Shown here piece by piece: positions 16,851-26,422 of a DNA stretch of 64,000 bases; the stretch's first letter is position 1, and each line of letters opens with the position of its first letter. Made by a program: the position numbers and the translations under genes. The stretch lies in contig JAEWQJ010000024.1 in NCBI GenBank assembly GCA_023399215.1, forward strand, positions 7,940-71,939, in the 5' to 3' direction. This DNA comes from Methanobacteriota archaeon. GTDB taxonomy: Archaea > Halobacteriota > Methanosarcinia > Methanosarcinales > Methanosarcinaceae. A model generated the notes under the pieces. The model worked only from the letters and a program-made list of their open reading frames with translations, was not told the DNA's origin and made no database searches.

Positions 16851-17891
16851 ATGGAAGAAGATATGCGATTGTCTGTCTTTGCCGAAAAAAAAGACAAGCA
16901 GCTGATCTATTTCCCCGAAAAATGCATTGGCTGCGGGACCTGCGTACAGGCATGCCCCAAAGGTAACCTGGCAGTTGGAGCTGTTGGAGCTATAGCAAGA
17001 GGGTTGGTAGATGCGGATTTCCTGGAAATGAAAGAAAGTGAAGCCTGCCTTGTCTGTGGAATTTGTGCGAAAGTTTGTCCCACAGGCGCTCTTGAAATGA
17101 AGCAGGAAGGAAAAATCCTCACTGACACGTCTTATCTTTTCAGGGCTATGAAGCCAACGTCAGTAAACGAAAGCTGCGTACACTGTGGGCTTTGTGAGGA
17201 TATTTGTCCTCAAGGCTGTATTGAGGTAACCCGCGAAATTTCAGCGGATGGAAAACTGCAACTTGTCGGAAAGACCAATATTGATACCGAATGCTGTATC
17301 CACTGCGGCTGGTGTGCAGCAGTCTGTCCAGTGAATGCTATTTCTGTAGAAAAGCCTTTTGAAGGACGCTGGACCAGGGATGAAGATGTCTGCCAGACCT
17401 GCCACACCTGTGTGGAAGTCTGTCCTGCAAATGCTATTTTCAATAAAAAAGCTAAACCTGGAGAAAGAGTCGAAAAGCTCACTCACCGTCCAGATGCCTG
17501 CATTTACTGTGGAGCCTGTGCGGTTGCCTGCCCTGTTGATGCCATAGATGTTAGAAAAACTGCAGTTCTTCCAGAGATGGAGAAAAAAGGCGTTCTTGAG
17601 AAGAAGCTGCTTGAAACTCCTGCTCCAGAGGCTATGCTTCGCACCTGCCTGGAAACGGATGAAGCTGCATGTCTGGGCTGCGGAAACTGTGTAATCGTCT
17701 GTCCAGTAAATGCCCTTTCTGACCGTGAACTTGCAGCCGGGCACCTGAACAACATGGACGAAAAAGCTCTTCTAGGGGTTAAAAACGGGAGAATTTCAGT
17801 CATAGACCAGGAACTCTGTGGAGCAGATGGTACATGTGCCCTTATCTGTCCTGTTGATGCAATCAGGCTTGTAAAAAAAGAGGTGGAATAA
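16851..17891 (+). CDS. fmdF: Formylmethanofuran dehydrogenase polyferredoxin subunit F
   Basis: The 346-residue polyferredoxin carries seven regular CxxCxxCxxxCP cluster motifs (for example CIGCGTCVQACP near residue 24 and CIYCGACAVACP near 217). A last, irregular one, CGADGTCALICP, has a five-residue first gap. With paired motifs it can bind about eight [4Fe-4S] clusters and passes electrons between ferredoxin and the FmdB active site. GAGGTAAGC precedes the start. The stop is directly followed by the fmdA ATG. Confidence 0.92.
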   Translation: MEEDMRLSVFAEKKDKQLIYFPEKCIGCGTCVQACPKGNLAVGAVGAIARGLVDADFLEMKESEACLVCGICAKVCPTGALEMKQEGKILTDTSYLFRAMKPTSVNESCVHCGLCEDICPQGCIEVTREISADGKLQLVGKTNIDTECCIHCGWCAAVCPVNAISVEKPFEGRWTRDEDVCQTCHTCVEVCPANAIFNKKAKPGERVEKLTHRPDACIYCGACAVACPVDAIDVRKTAVLPEMEKKGVLEKKLLETPAPEAMLRTCLETDEAACLGCGNCVIVCPVNALSDRELAAGHLNNMDEKALLGVKNGRISVIDQELCGADGTCALICPVDAIRLVKKEVE

Positions 17892-19646
17892 ATGGCAGGA
17901 ACAATTGCAATTAAGAACGGATACGTCTTTGATCCCCTTAATGAAATAAATGGGGAAATTATGGATATCTTCATCAGGGACGGAAAAGTTGTAAGAGAGC
18001 TTTCTGCAGCCGAACTAAAAGACGCAAAGGTTATTGATGTCTCTGGTATGACGGTAATGCCTGGTGGAGTTGACTCCCACTCTCACGTTGCGGGTGCAAA
18101 GGTTAACGCCGGCAGATCGATGCGTCCTGAAGACCATTATAAAGCAAATCTCCAGAAGACTTCAATTACTCATTCAGGCTCAGGTTACTCTGTTCCCTCG
18201 GTCTACAAACAGGGATACGATTACGCAGCAATGGGTTACACAACTGTTTTTGAAGCTGCAATTCCCCCTCTTGAAGCTCGCCATACCCACGAAGAAATGC
18301 GTGCTACTCCGCTCCTTGACATGGGTGGATATCTGATACTCGGAAACAACTTCTTTTTGATGCGCTATCTCCATGATGGAGACATAGAAAAGGCCGCAGC
18401 TTATGTGGCCTGGATGATGAAAACTCACAAGTCCTATGGAATTAAATGTGTCAACCCTGCAGGAGTTGAAAACTGGGGCTGGGGTAAAAACATACATTCT
18501 CTTGATGAAGCCAACATCCATTTTGAAATTACCCCCAGAGAAACTATAAAAGGGCTTAGCGAGGTCAACGAACTCCTCGGCATGCCTGTACCTCTTCACC
18601 TGCATGCAAATAACCTGGGACACCCTGGCTGCTATGAAATTACTAAGGATTCCCTCAAAATCCTCGACGGCGTAAAGCCCAGACAAGACATGGATGTGGA
18701 ATGGGCTGAAACCAAAATAGACCCTGCAAGAAACCGTTCCGTATACCTGGCACATCTAATGTTTAACAGTTTTGCAGGCACTTCCTGGAGAGACTGCGAA
18801 TCCGGAGTAAAAGATATTGCAGACTACATCAACAACAAAGACCATGTAGTAATCGATAGTGGATGCACACCTTTCGGAGAAGCTACGGTTATGACAGGAG
18901 ATGGGCCTGCCATCCAGGATATGTACAAGCTTACAGGAAACAAGTGGTCGAATACTGACGTTGAGATGGAAGGTGGGTCAGGTGTTATCCCCTTCACTTA
19001 CTTAAAAGCCAATCCGGTACACAGTCTCCAGTGGGCAATGGGCCTTGAATGTCTTCTGCTTATCAATGATCCCTGGAAGACAATTATGACCACGGACAGC
19101 CCCAATGGTGGGCCATTTACTAAATATCCTGAGGTTATGACCTGGATCATGTCCGAGGCTTTCAGGAAACAGACCTTCAGCGAATGCCATAAGTGGGCAA
19201 ACGACAGGAGTGAACTCGGAGGCATAAACCGGGAGCTTTCCCTCTATGACATTGCAATCCTGACAAGAGCAAACCCCGCTAAAACAATTGGCATGGCCCA
19301 CAGGAAAGGTTCTCTTGGATTGGGCGCTGATGGAGATGTCACAGTCTATAACATAAATCCACAGAAGCTTGACACAAACAACTACGAGGCTCTACTTCAG
19401 GCTTTCAGGAAGGCCGAATACACCGTAAAGGGTGGCGAAATTGTAGCTGTCAAGGGCGATATTGTTTCCACACCTGAAAAGCGGACTTATTATTCTGAAG
19501 TACATGTAGAAAACGAGCGGGAAAAGGAAATGCTGGCCGATGTGAAGGAGTGGTTCAGGTACTACACCCTGGGCTTTGCCAACTATCCAACTCCAGAAAA
19601 GTATCTGCAAAATCCGACTCCCATAAAGATTAACGTTGAGAGGTGA
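17892..19646 (+). CDS. fmdA: Formylmethanofuran dehydrogenase subunit A (amidohydrolase)
   Basis: The 584-residue protein is a metal-dependent amidohydrolase. MPGGVDSHSHVAG near residue 56 supplies the first metal-binding histidines, HLHANNLGHPG near 236 supplies more, and TTDSPNGGP near 400 contains the conserved aspartate. In the complex it carries the binuclear metal site that condenses formate, delivered through an internal tunnel, with methanofuran. The length is normal for FmdA/FwdA. GAGGTGGAATAA precedes the ATG, which directly follows the fmdF stop. Confidence 0.93.
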   Translation: MAGTIAIKNGYVFDPLNEINGEIMDIFIRDGKVVRELSAAELKDAKVIDVSGMTVMPGGVDSHSHVAGAKVNAGRSMRPEDHYKANLQKTSITHSGSGYSVPSVYKQGYDYAAMGYTTVFEAAIPPLEARHTHEEMRATPLLDMGGYLILGNNFFLMRYLHDGDIEKAAAYVAWMMKTHKSYGIKCVNPAGVENWGWGKNIHSLDEANIHFEITPRETIKGLSEVNELLGMPVPLHLHANNLGHPGCYEITKDSLKILDGVKPRQDMDVEWAETKIDPARNRSVYLAHLMFNSFAGTSWRDCESGVKDIADYINNKDHVVIDSGCTPFGEATVMTGDGPAIQDMYKLTGNKWSNTDVEMEGGSGVIPFTYLKANPVHSLQWAMGLECLLLINDPWKTIMTTDSPNGGPFTKYPEVMTWIMSEAFRKQTFSECHKWANDRSELGGINRELSLYDIAILTRANPAKTIGMAHRKGSLGLGADGDVTVYNINPQKLDTNNYEALLQAFRKAEYTVKGGEIVAVKGDIVSTPEKRTYYSEVHVENEREKEMLADVKEWFRYYTLGFANYPTPEKYLQNPTPIKINVER

Positions 19647-19650
19647 GGTA

Positions 19651-20556
19651 ATGACAGAGGGAGTTCTTATTAATAAAAATGAAATTGAGAGTAAACTTGA
19701 GGCAGTTATAAAGCCTGGCTCATTTACTGGTGAAAGTGCTGGAGAAATGGCAGAAGTAATACTTATTCCTAAAAAAGCGATTGACATTAAACTGGAAGCC
19801 GATGTTATAACTCCTGATTCTTTTGCAGGCAAAAGTGCTGAAGAAATAGGAAACCTGTCCGTCTGGCAGGGTCCAAAGACCTATCCTCTCTCCGAGTTTT
19901 TTGAAGTAACAGGCAGCGCAGGCAGTTCCGCAGCTGAGACTCTGATCCGCATAAAAGGTGACGTCATGAGGGTCAAAAGGATCGGTGAAGGCATGAGCGC
20001 AGGAAAAATCGAAATTGAGGGTTCTGCTGGAATGCATGTAGGCACCGGGATGAAAGGGGGAGAGCTCGTTGTTTATGGAGACGCAGATTCCTGGGCAGGT
20101 ATGGAAATGATAGGCGGACTCCTGAACATAAAAGGCAATGCAGGAGACCATGTGGGTTGCGCTTACAGAGGTAAATGGCACGGCATGAAAGGTGGTCGCA
20201 TTGTGATTGAAGGCTCTGCCCGCCACCAGCTTGGAGGCGGCATGGACGGCGGTGAAATTCTGGTTGAAGGCGATGTTAAAAGCTTCTGCGGAATTCGCCA
20301 GAACGGTGGGCTCATCTTCGTAAAAGGCAGCGCTCTTCGTGGAGTAGGCGCTGAAATGGCAGGAGGCACCATAGTCGTAGGAGGCAAAATCGAGCGCTTC
20401 TCCCCAGGTTTCGAATTTGTATCCATGGAAAATAGCGTCACATCCGGAGAGGTTGAGTTAATAGGCGAATTCAAGAAATTCACAGGGGACTATGCGATCA
20501 GCAAGCGGGCAAAAGGAGCGCTTTACGTGGTTGCAGACACAAACCCGGAGCTATGA
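19651..20556 (+). CDS. fmdC: Formylmethanofuran dehydrogenase subunit C
   Basis: The 301-residue protein is rich in Gly with a repeating GGxIxVEG pattern that forms a right-handed beta-helix (GXGXG domain), as in glutamate synthase C-termini. It is the structural subunit that links FmdA and FmdB. The ATG at 19651 with GAGGTGAGG before it is preferred over TTG at 19636. The first 60 residues contain a tandem duplication: KLEAVIKPGSFTGESAGE is followed 35 residues later by KLEADVITPDSFAGKSAEE. The second copy is the one that matches the normal FmdC start (MAEVILIPKKAIDIKLEA). Confidence 0.92.
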   Translation: MTEGVLINKNEIESKLEAVIKPGSFTGESAGEMAEVILIPKKAIDIKLEADVITPDSFAGKSAEEIGNLSVWQGPKTYPLSEFFEVTGSAGSSAAETLIRIKGDVMRVKRIGEGMSAGKIEIEGSAGMHVGTGMKGGELVVYGDADSWAGMEMIGGLLNIKGNAGDHVGCAYRGKWHGMKGGRIVIEGSARHQLGGGMDGGEILVEGDVKSFCGIRQNGGLIFVKGSALRGVGAEMAGGTIVVGGKIERFSPGFEFVSMENSVTSGEVELIGEFKKFTGDYAISKRAKGALYVVADTNPEL

Positions 20557-20566
20557 GGTGAGAACT

Positions 20567-20956
20567 ATGGAAGTATTACTCATTAGCGGAAGTACGATTA
20601 ATGAAGGCAGGCTTGCCAAAGGTGGGGACAAATTCACGGACGAGTACACTATGGAGTGTGCCTCGTGCTGGATTTCTCCTGTAGATTTTGCATCACTATG
20701 CGCCCCTGAGAAAGTAAAAGTAACAAGCCATAATGGGAAACATTCGATCGTGGTTTATACCAAATGTACGGATTCCGTCCAACCAGGGCAGGTGTTCATG
20801 CCCAGGGCTATCTGGTCGAATGTTATCGTAGATCCTGACACTCTTTCCACGGGATCTCCTCTCTATAAGGGTGCCCCAGTAACAATTGAGCCCACTGAAG
20901 AAGAGGTTCTTAGCGCCGAAGATGTGGTATTGAAAGTTTATATCGGAGGGCAGTGA
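20567..20956 (+). CDS. fmdD: Formylmethanofuran dehydrogenase subunit D
   Basis: The 129-residue protein corresponds to the molybdopterin-dinucleotide-binding C-terminal domain of DMSO-reductase family enzymes, here a separate subunit that completes FmdB. Landmarks are LLISGSTINEG near the start and the RAIWSNVIV segment. The ATG at 20567 has GAGGTGAGAACT before it; the longer frame from 20492 would run into fmdC. The end overlaps the region before the fmdB start, with GGAGG for fmdB inside the last codons of this gene. Confidence 0.92.
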   Translation: MEVLLISGSTINEGRLAKGGDKFTDEYTMECASCWISPVDFASLCAPEKVKVTSHNGKHSIVVYTKCTDSVQPGQVFMPRAIWSNVIVDPDTLSTGSPLYKGAPVTIEPTEEEVLSAEDVVLKVYIGGQ

Positions 20957-20958
20957 GT

Positions 20959-22260
20959 ATGATTTACAAAAACATAGTCTGTCCGGTCTGCGGGGCGTCC
21001 TGTGATGATATCCAGGTCGAATTCGGAGACGGAAAGATTGAAGCTAAAAACGCATGTAAGATGGGAAATGCCAAATTCCAGGAAGTTGTAAGTTCCCACA
21101 GGCTCAGGCAGCCCCTTATAAAGAGCGAAGGTAAACTGACACCTGCAGCCTGGGATGAAGCTCTTGAAAGAGCAGCCGATATCCTTGTTTCAGCAAAGCG
21201 CCCCCTGCTTTTCATGGGCAGCGAAACCTCATGTGAAGCACATGAAATAGGGCTCAAGATAGGGGAATACCTTGGTGCAATTGTTGATTCCAATGCTACT
21301 ATCTGCCATGGGCCAACAGCTATGGGAATTCAGGAATCCGGAAAAGTCGGTGCAACTGAAGGGCAGAAGAAAAACAGGGCAGACCTCCTGGTTTACTGGG
21401 GAACCAATCCTCTTGAATCCATGCCGAGACAGATGTCAAGGTATGCAGTTTTCCCGAGAGGTTACTGGACAAAACGCGGACGTTTCGACAGGACAGTTAT
21501 CACTGTAGACCCAAGAAAAACTCCAACCGCTGAAGCATCCGACCTTCACGTACAGCTCAAACCCGGCTCAGATTACGAACTGATTAGCGCACTTATGACC
21601 TTGCTTCACGGAAAAACTCCTCACCCCTCAGTAGAAGAGATTACTGGAGTTCCTATTCCTGTTATGGAAGAGATGCTCGATATGATGAAGAACTGCACCT
21701 TCGGAGCTATCTCAGTGGGGCTCGGGCTTTCTTCATCCATTGGAAAACACAGGAATGCCGAAATTGCAATGAACTTTGTAAAGGAACTGAACAATTTCAC
21801 AAAGTTTACTCTTGGAGCTCTCCGTGGTCACTGCAACGTGGCAGGCTTTAACCAGGTCGCTTCCTACATGTACGGCTATCCCTTCGGGCTTGACTTCATG
21901 CGTGGACATCCACGTTATAATCCAGGAGAGTTTACAACCGTGGACTTGCTTCGAGAAAAAGATGTGGATGCAGCTCTTGTAATGTGTGCTGACCTTGTCT
22001 GCCACATCCCTGCAGATTGCGCTTCTTTACTCGCCGAGATGCCCATGATTTGTCTGGATATCGCTCCCTGCCCGACTGTAGCTGCTTCGGATATCGTACT
22101 TCCAGGAGTCATTGACGCCATGGAATGCGATGGGACTTTCTACAGGCTGGATGACGTTGCTGTGCACTTCGAACCTTTCACAAGCTCGCCCTTCGAGTTT
22201 ACGAAGAGCAATGAAGACACCCTGAAGCAACTCTTTGAGAAAATCAAGGCAAGAAAGTAA
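20959..22260 (+). CDS. fmdB: Formylmethanofuran dehydrogenase catalytic subunit B
   Basis: The 433-residue catalytic subunit has an N-terminal [4Fe-4S] site (CPVCGASCDD and NACKMG) and a molybdopterin-binding body. The cysteine in ATICHGPTAMG near residue 118 is the expected metal ligand; some W-enzymes have selenocysteine there, and this one has cysteine. It reduces CO2 to formate at the Mo/W-bispterin centre. The order fmdEFACDB matches the molybdenum operon described for Methanosarcina barkeri. The ATG at 20959 is nine bases after GGAGG and is chosen over the GTG at 20953. Confidence 0.93.
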   Translation: MIYKNIVCPVCGASCDDIQVEFGDGKIEAKNACKMGNAKFQEVVSSHRLRQPLIKSEGKLTPAAWDEALERAADILVSAKRPLLFMGSETSCEAHEIGLKIGEYLGAIVDSNATICHGPTAMGIQESGKVGATEGQKKNRADLLVYWGTNPLESMPRQMSRYAVFPRGYWTKRGRFDRTVITVDPRKTPTAEASDLHVQLKPGSDYELISALMTLLHGKTPHPSVEEITGVPIPVMEEMLDMMKNCTFGAISVGLGLSSSIGKHRNAEIAMNFVKELNNFTKFTLGALRGHCNVAGFNQVASYMYGYPFGLDFMRGHPRYNPGEFTTVDLLREKDVDAALVMCADLVCHIPADCASLLAEMPMICLDIAPCPTVAASDIVLPGVIDAMECDGTFYRLDDVAVHFEPFTSSPFEFTKSNEDTLKQLFEKIKARK

Positions 22261-22315
22261 GTTAGGTCTGTTTTCACGTATTCTTTTAAAGGATAGTGCA
22301 AAACAAACAACTGAT

Positions 22316-22346
22316 GTGAGAGTGATTAAAGCTCTCACCTTTTTTT
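22316..22346 (+). terminator. Hairpin and U-tract after fmdB
   Basis: GTGAGAG and CTCTCAC form a 7-bp stem with a nine-base loop and are followed by seven Ts. It lies 56 bp after the fmdB stop and is the probable end of the fmd transcript. The remainder up to 22561 has no gene. Confidence 0.6.
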
Positions 22347-22561
22347 CGTTTCATTTTCCTGTGGTTACAATACCAAAATTTTCACCCACGTTTCTCTTTC
22401 CATTACTGTACACATATTTTTTGTTCAATATCGGACGACTGCCATAACTGCGACCGTAGTTGAAGTTTAAGTAATTCTTTAATATGTGCGTGTGCATTTA
22501 TAACTTGTTAGAACTGGTTGAATCGCCAGTTAACGAAGCATCAAACAAGGAGTATGTGAAA

Positions 22562-23308
22562 ATGCCACAGGAAAATAAAAACGATAAGTTTTATTACGTT
22601 ATCATTGCGCTATCAGTTGTTCTGGTGCTGATGTCAGCAACGATATATGCCATTTCACAGAGTGGGCCCGAAAATAATACGGAAAATACGATTTCCATTA
22701 GTGGATATGCTGAACAGAAAGTTATCCCTGACACAGCAACATTGAACATCGGTGTTGTAGTTCAATCTGAAACTGCAAAGGAAGCGACGGATAAAAACGC
22801 AGCTCTTATGAGCGCTGTAATAGCAGAACTCAAAGCAACGGGATTGCAGGACAAGGAAATACAAACATCCTATGTTTCCGTATCCCCGGTATACAACTAT
22901 GCAAATGATACGCAAACAATCAAAGGTTACTCTGCATCCAACAGTGTGCAGGTCACGACCAAAAATCTCAACAACCTGAGCGAAATCATTGACAGGTCTA
23001 CGACAGCCGGAGCTAATGAGATTGGAAGCATTTCATTTTCGGTATCCAATGAAAAGCAAAAACAGCTTCGTGAAGACCTGATTAATGAAGCAGTAGCAGA
23101 TGCATCCTCTAAAGCCACTACGCTTGCTAAAAGCCTGGGAACTAAAGTAACCGGCGTGCAGGCTTCATCTGTAAGTGAAAACAGTGGTTCCAGAGCAATT
23201 TACGAATACGATATGGCAACAACAGCAAAGGGAGCAGAATCCACCCCAATTCAGCCAGGCGAGTCTACTGTCTCAATGTCAGTACAGGTCACGTACTACA
23301 TTGAATAA
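22562..23308 (+). CDS. SIMPL-domain (DUF541) membrane-anchored protein
   Basis: The 248-residue protein has a single N-terminal helix (YYVIIALSVVLVLMSATIYA) and then an outer SIMPL/DUF541 domain, recognised by ISISGYAEQKVIPDTATLNIGV and IQTSYVSVSPVYNY, ending in STVSMSVQVTYYIE. The family occurs widely on the outside of cells and is linked to stress and oxidative damage resistance in some bacteria; the function in archaea is not known. AAGGAG is nine bases before the ATG at 22562. The longer frame starting at 22484 has no ribosome binding site. It is monocistronic. Confidence 0.8.
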   Translation: MPQENKNDKFYYVIIALSVVLVLMSATIYAISQSGPENNTENTISISGYAEQKVIPDTATLNIGVVVQSETAKEATDKNAALMSAVIAELKATGLQDKEIQTSYVSVSPVYNYANDTQTIKGYSASNSVQVTTKNLNNLSEIIDRSTTAGANEIGSISFSVSNEKQKQLREDLINEAVADASSKATTLAKSLGTKVTGVQASSVSENSGSRAIYEYDMATTAKGAESTPIQPGESTVSMSVQVTYYIE

Positions 23309-24062
23309 GAAATTTGGACTAAGTAGTTTGAGCACTGAAGTATATAAATAATCAGGAGTTGCAGAAAAAGGTTATTTGCAACTTCCCAGATCAATGCGTC
23401 TTCTTGTATCATCCATCGGTTGACGCCTATGGTCTTCTCTTTTTACTTTTTATATGTAATTTTATGAGATTGCAATGTAATTGCAAAAATACGCATCTTT
23501 TTCGCTCCGCTCCCCGAATTGCACCTCAAGATTACGCGGTTCTTTTCGCTGCGCTCAAGAGAACTTATTTTTCATTTTATTCGCATTTTCTGAATTCAGA
23601 ATTCTCTTCACGAATTCAGTATTCTCTTCACAGTACTGACACAGCTTTTTTGACAGAATGCAGCCAAAATCGGTAGAAAAAGTATCCCTTAAAGATTATC
23701 TTTTAAAGCACATGAATATAGAAACATAAAAAGTTAAAAAGTATTTTATGTTCTGCCCCAGTGTCTTAGGTAATGAACTTGCGCAGTTGAGCTCTGAAGC
23801 CCCTACCTATCTGTACTGCCTATCGGGATTTGCTATCAAAAGAGTAAATAATGCTACACTTAAATTCGCGCCATTTCGAGTATACATTGAGTGTTTATAA
23901 TATGAATAAAACAGAATGGAATAGAGCATAATAGAATAAAACAGAATGGAATAGAGCATAATAGAATAGAACATAATGGAATAGAGTATATAAAGGAACT
24001 CAAAGCGATTTCATGGACATACACTATTGCTTGAAGAGGGAAACAAAGCACGAATTTAATTC
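23309..24062. other. Intergenic region with short repeats
   Basis: No gene is supported. It contains a direct repeat of about 20 bp (GAATTCAGTATTCTCTTCAC and a variant) at about 23591-23631. A motif like the dispersed family (GAACTTGCGCAGTTGAGCT) lies at about 23774. Confidence 0.45.
23905..23992. repeat. Tandem repeat, 3 x 30 bp
   Basis: The unit begins AATAAAACAGAATGGAATAG and ends AGCATAATAG. Two copies are exact (23905-23934 and 23935-23964) and the third is degenerate. It lies downstream of the minus-strand methyltransferase gene and shows no spacers, so it is not a CRISPR. Confidence 0.8.
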
Positions 24063-24809
24063 TTAAAACTCCCGAGCCTCTGAAGTTCGAGATATTATTG
24101 CATGATATTTGTACTCATAATACATTGATTTTACAAAAGTAGTTTCAAAACCATATCTATCTGCTATCTTTTTAACTGTAGAGGGGTTGTGGGCAAACCC
24201 AAGAATATCTCTTGGTCGATTACTCAAGCTTGCTGATAACATAACTTTAAACTCAAAACCGATTTTGCGTAAAATTTTCCAGGGACCTGCATCTTGTGAG
24301 AACAACCCTATTTTCCACAATGGATACAGACGGGGGTCCAGTATGTCGAAAAACACTATTTTACCCCCTTTATTAAGATAACTTGATGCATTAAAGAGAA
24401 AGTTATCAATTTCTTGCGATGTCAAATACTGAATCACCCCAGCTGCAGTTATTCGATCAAAAGAGCATTCCAGTTTGTTCCAGACAGTTTTATCATCAGC
24501 CTGAATTAACGATATATTCTCATATTTTCTTTCCCTGATTTTTTTGCTTGCTTCATCAAGCATGGATGCTGAGAAATCAACTCCTATGAGCTGTTCATAT
24601 TCCGGCGCATAGTAAACCAGGAGTTCGCCTGCACCGCATCCAAAGTCAAGCAGGGTTTTGCCCCCATCCAGATGGAATAGTTTTTCCTTAGCTTCCATGG
24701 AAATAAATTCCTCATCTGAATATCTGTGGCCACCATCTCTCCGATCTGCAAAAAATTCTACCCAAAAATCCTTTAGTTTGGATACGTTTTTTTCATTCTC
24801 ACCAAACAT
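24063..24809 (-). CDS. Class I SAM methyltransferase
   Basis: The 248-residue protein has the SAM motif TLLDFGCGAGELLVYYAPEY, the strand-2 acidic residue in IGVDFSASM, and QADDKTVWNK. The middle region (GVIQYLTSQEIDNFLFNASS) is typical of Methyltransf_11/25 proteins. It is not especially close to the two methyltransferases of the ABC operon. The C-terminal part (YYEYKYHAIIS) carries no extra domain. It stands alone on the minus strand, with no neighbours to suggest a substrate. Confidence 0.75.
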   Translation of the reverse strand: MFGENEKNVSKLKDFWVEFFADRRDGGHRYSDEEFISMEAKEKLFHLDGGKTLLDFGCGAGELLVYYAPEYEQLIGVDFSASMLDEASKKIRERKYENISLIQADDKTVWNKLECSFDRITAAGVIQYLTSQEIDNFLFNASSYLNKGGKIVFFDILDPRLYPLWKIGLFSQDAGPWKILRKIGFEFKVMLSASLSNRPRDILGFAHNPSTVKKIADRYGFETTFVKSMYYEYKYHAIISRTSEAREF

Positions 24810-25160
24810 TCTATTTCTACCCCAAGTCTCGCTTTTTATAAATTCCCCGCTATGATATCCCCAAAACGAGTTATTATTTAAGGCTTATAAAGCTTATTCC
24901 CTGATTTAAGTAGAATCTTAGGCTCTTCGCTATTTTAAGCGGGTAATTTAAATTTAGCTCCTAAATGTGACCATAGCATATACAAAATATGAAAACCGTT
25001 GTTGTTGAAAATCACATTCAAGTTGATGTTTTCATATTGACGGAATACTTTTTAACTAAACAATTATTTTCAACCAATACTAAACAGCGAAGAGCCAATA
25101 ATCTTCAGTCTGATAGTAAGTTTAAGAGAACCTTAATTAAACTTAGATTTCAGAATCAGG
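24810..25160. other. Intergenic region
   Basis: I see nothing beyond AT-rich sequence with short direct and inverted repeats (for example TTGTTGAAAATCACATTCAA). The plus-strand frame at 24989 is not supported. Confidence 0.4.
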
Positions 25161-25664
25161 TTATTTTTTCAAAGTACCGACAACAGGATAACCCTTTAAT
25201 ATTTTAGCTCCATGTGGTGCCTTGTCCATTTTTCCAGTGAGGTCTGTCCCGGCATCGCATCCTTTATGAGTACCATTTTTCCAAATATCACTATCAGAGA
25301 CATTATAGACCTGACCTTGATAGGCAACATATGCCGTCCCATTTTTACCGTTGTACTCTGCAAGTTCTTTAAGTGTGTATTCTTTTAGTTCCGATACCCC
25401 TGTCACATTCTGCATTTCAATTGTAGTCTGGCTTTCAGTTGTCTTATTTACAGTTTGAGTAACTGCTTCAGCAGGAGTTATTTCTGCAACAGGAGTTTCC
25501 TTTACAGATTCAGTTCCAGTTACTACTTCAGCTGAAGTTACAGCCTGTTCAGATGTTCCTGTTTCGTTTGGAGTTCCCGGTTTATTTTCTGCACATCCTA
25601 TTGCGAGGAATATGCCGAACAACACTACCAATACAATCAGCGCTTTTCTCACTATTTCACCCAT
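25161..25664 (-). CDS. Cytochrome b5-like heme-binding lipoprotein
   Basis: The 167-residue protein starts with a lipoprotein signal (VLFGIFLAIGC, lipid cysteine at about residue 24). A Thr/Glu/Val-rich linker of about 65 residues follows, then a C-terminal cytochrome b5-type domain: EYTLKELAEYNGKNG, AYVAYQGQVYNVSDS, GTHKGCDAGTDLT and APHGAKILKGYPVVG. The two histidines in THKG and APHG are at the positions of the axial heme ligands, although the canonical HPGG is altered to HKGC. It would sit outside the membrane as a small electron carrier or heme-binding protein. The context gives no partner. Confidence 0.75.
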   Translation of the reverse strand: MGEIVRKALIVLVVLFGIFLAIGCAENKPGTPNETGTSEQAVTSAEVVTGTESVKETPVAEITPAEAVTQTVNKTTESQTTIEMQNVTGVSELKEYTLKELAEYNGKNGTAYVAYQGQVYNVSDSDIWKNGTHKGCDAGTDLTGKMDKAPHGAKILKGYPVVGTLKK

Positions 25665-25968
25665 ACAATATAGTGCTGTATCCGGAAATGATTTTGCAGA
25701 TTCAAAACCAGTTGAAAGTTCACATAAAATACAACAGCAGAAAAAGAAGAAGTTAGACGTTGAATAAATCCCAGTCGCACCTTGACACTGAAAGTTATTT
25801 TGTAAATTCCAAGTCGAGAATTCTCAGAATAGTTTTACCGAACCAATCTGCTTTATACTCTAACTTTGTAACAAAACTATTTCATGAAGAATCACTTAGA
25901 GCCTGTACAAGACAGTGGTTCTTCTGCATACCTTTAACATCCAGAGTTTCCAACGCAATAGCTTGGTT

Positions 25969-26345
25969 CTAGCTAATAAGTTTAGAAGAGAGTTTATACT
26001 GGAAATAATTTCTCTGATTGCTTATTTTTGCGCGGAGTTTTGAAAGTAGCAGTCTTGACTTCTCTCGATTTTTAGATCCTTTAACTTTTCTACTTACTCT
26101 TTTTTGCAGGACGTTCAACCGGTTAAGAGAATTTTTTAAGTATTTAGGATTCTCAATTTTTTCCTGTCGAAAGAACTGCAAAATCCTTAATTCCTACATC
26201 TATACCTATTGTAATAGATTCTGAAAAATCTGATAACGCAATTTCTTGTAGACATAGAGTTTTCACGTTATCCTGCATTACTTTTCCAAATCTAACAAAA
26301 GGATAGAAGAACACCTCAAGTCTACTTTCTCGGTTTCCACTTTAC
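25969..26345 (-). pseudogene. Broken TnpB (IS200/IS605 family)
   Basis: The minus strand reads TIGIDVGIKDFAVLSTGKN, with the first RuvC aspartate, then shifts frame into IENPKYLKNSLNRL, LQKRVSRKVKGSKNREKS and a truncated tail. The zinc finger and last catalytic residue are absent. Both the frame break and the 3' loss show it is dead. Its sequence is close to, but distinct from, the remnant at 1270-1931. Confidence 0.7.
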
Positions 26346-26422
26346 TATTAAGAAAATTAAATTCATGAGGTCATGTTTTAATAGTATGACCCTATCAGGG
26401 GACATAGTCTATGAACTCATAA

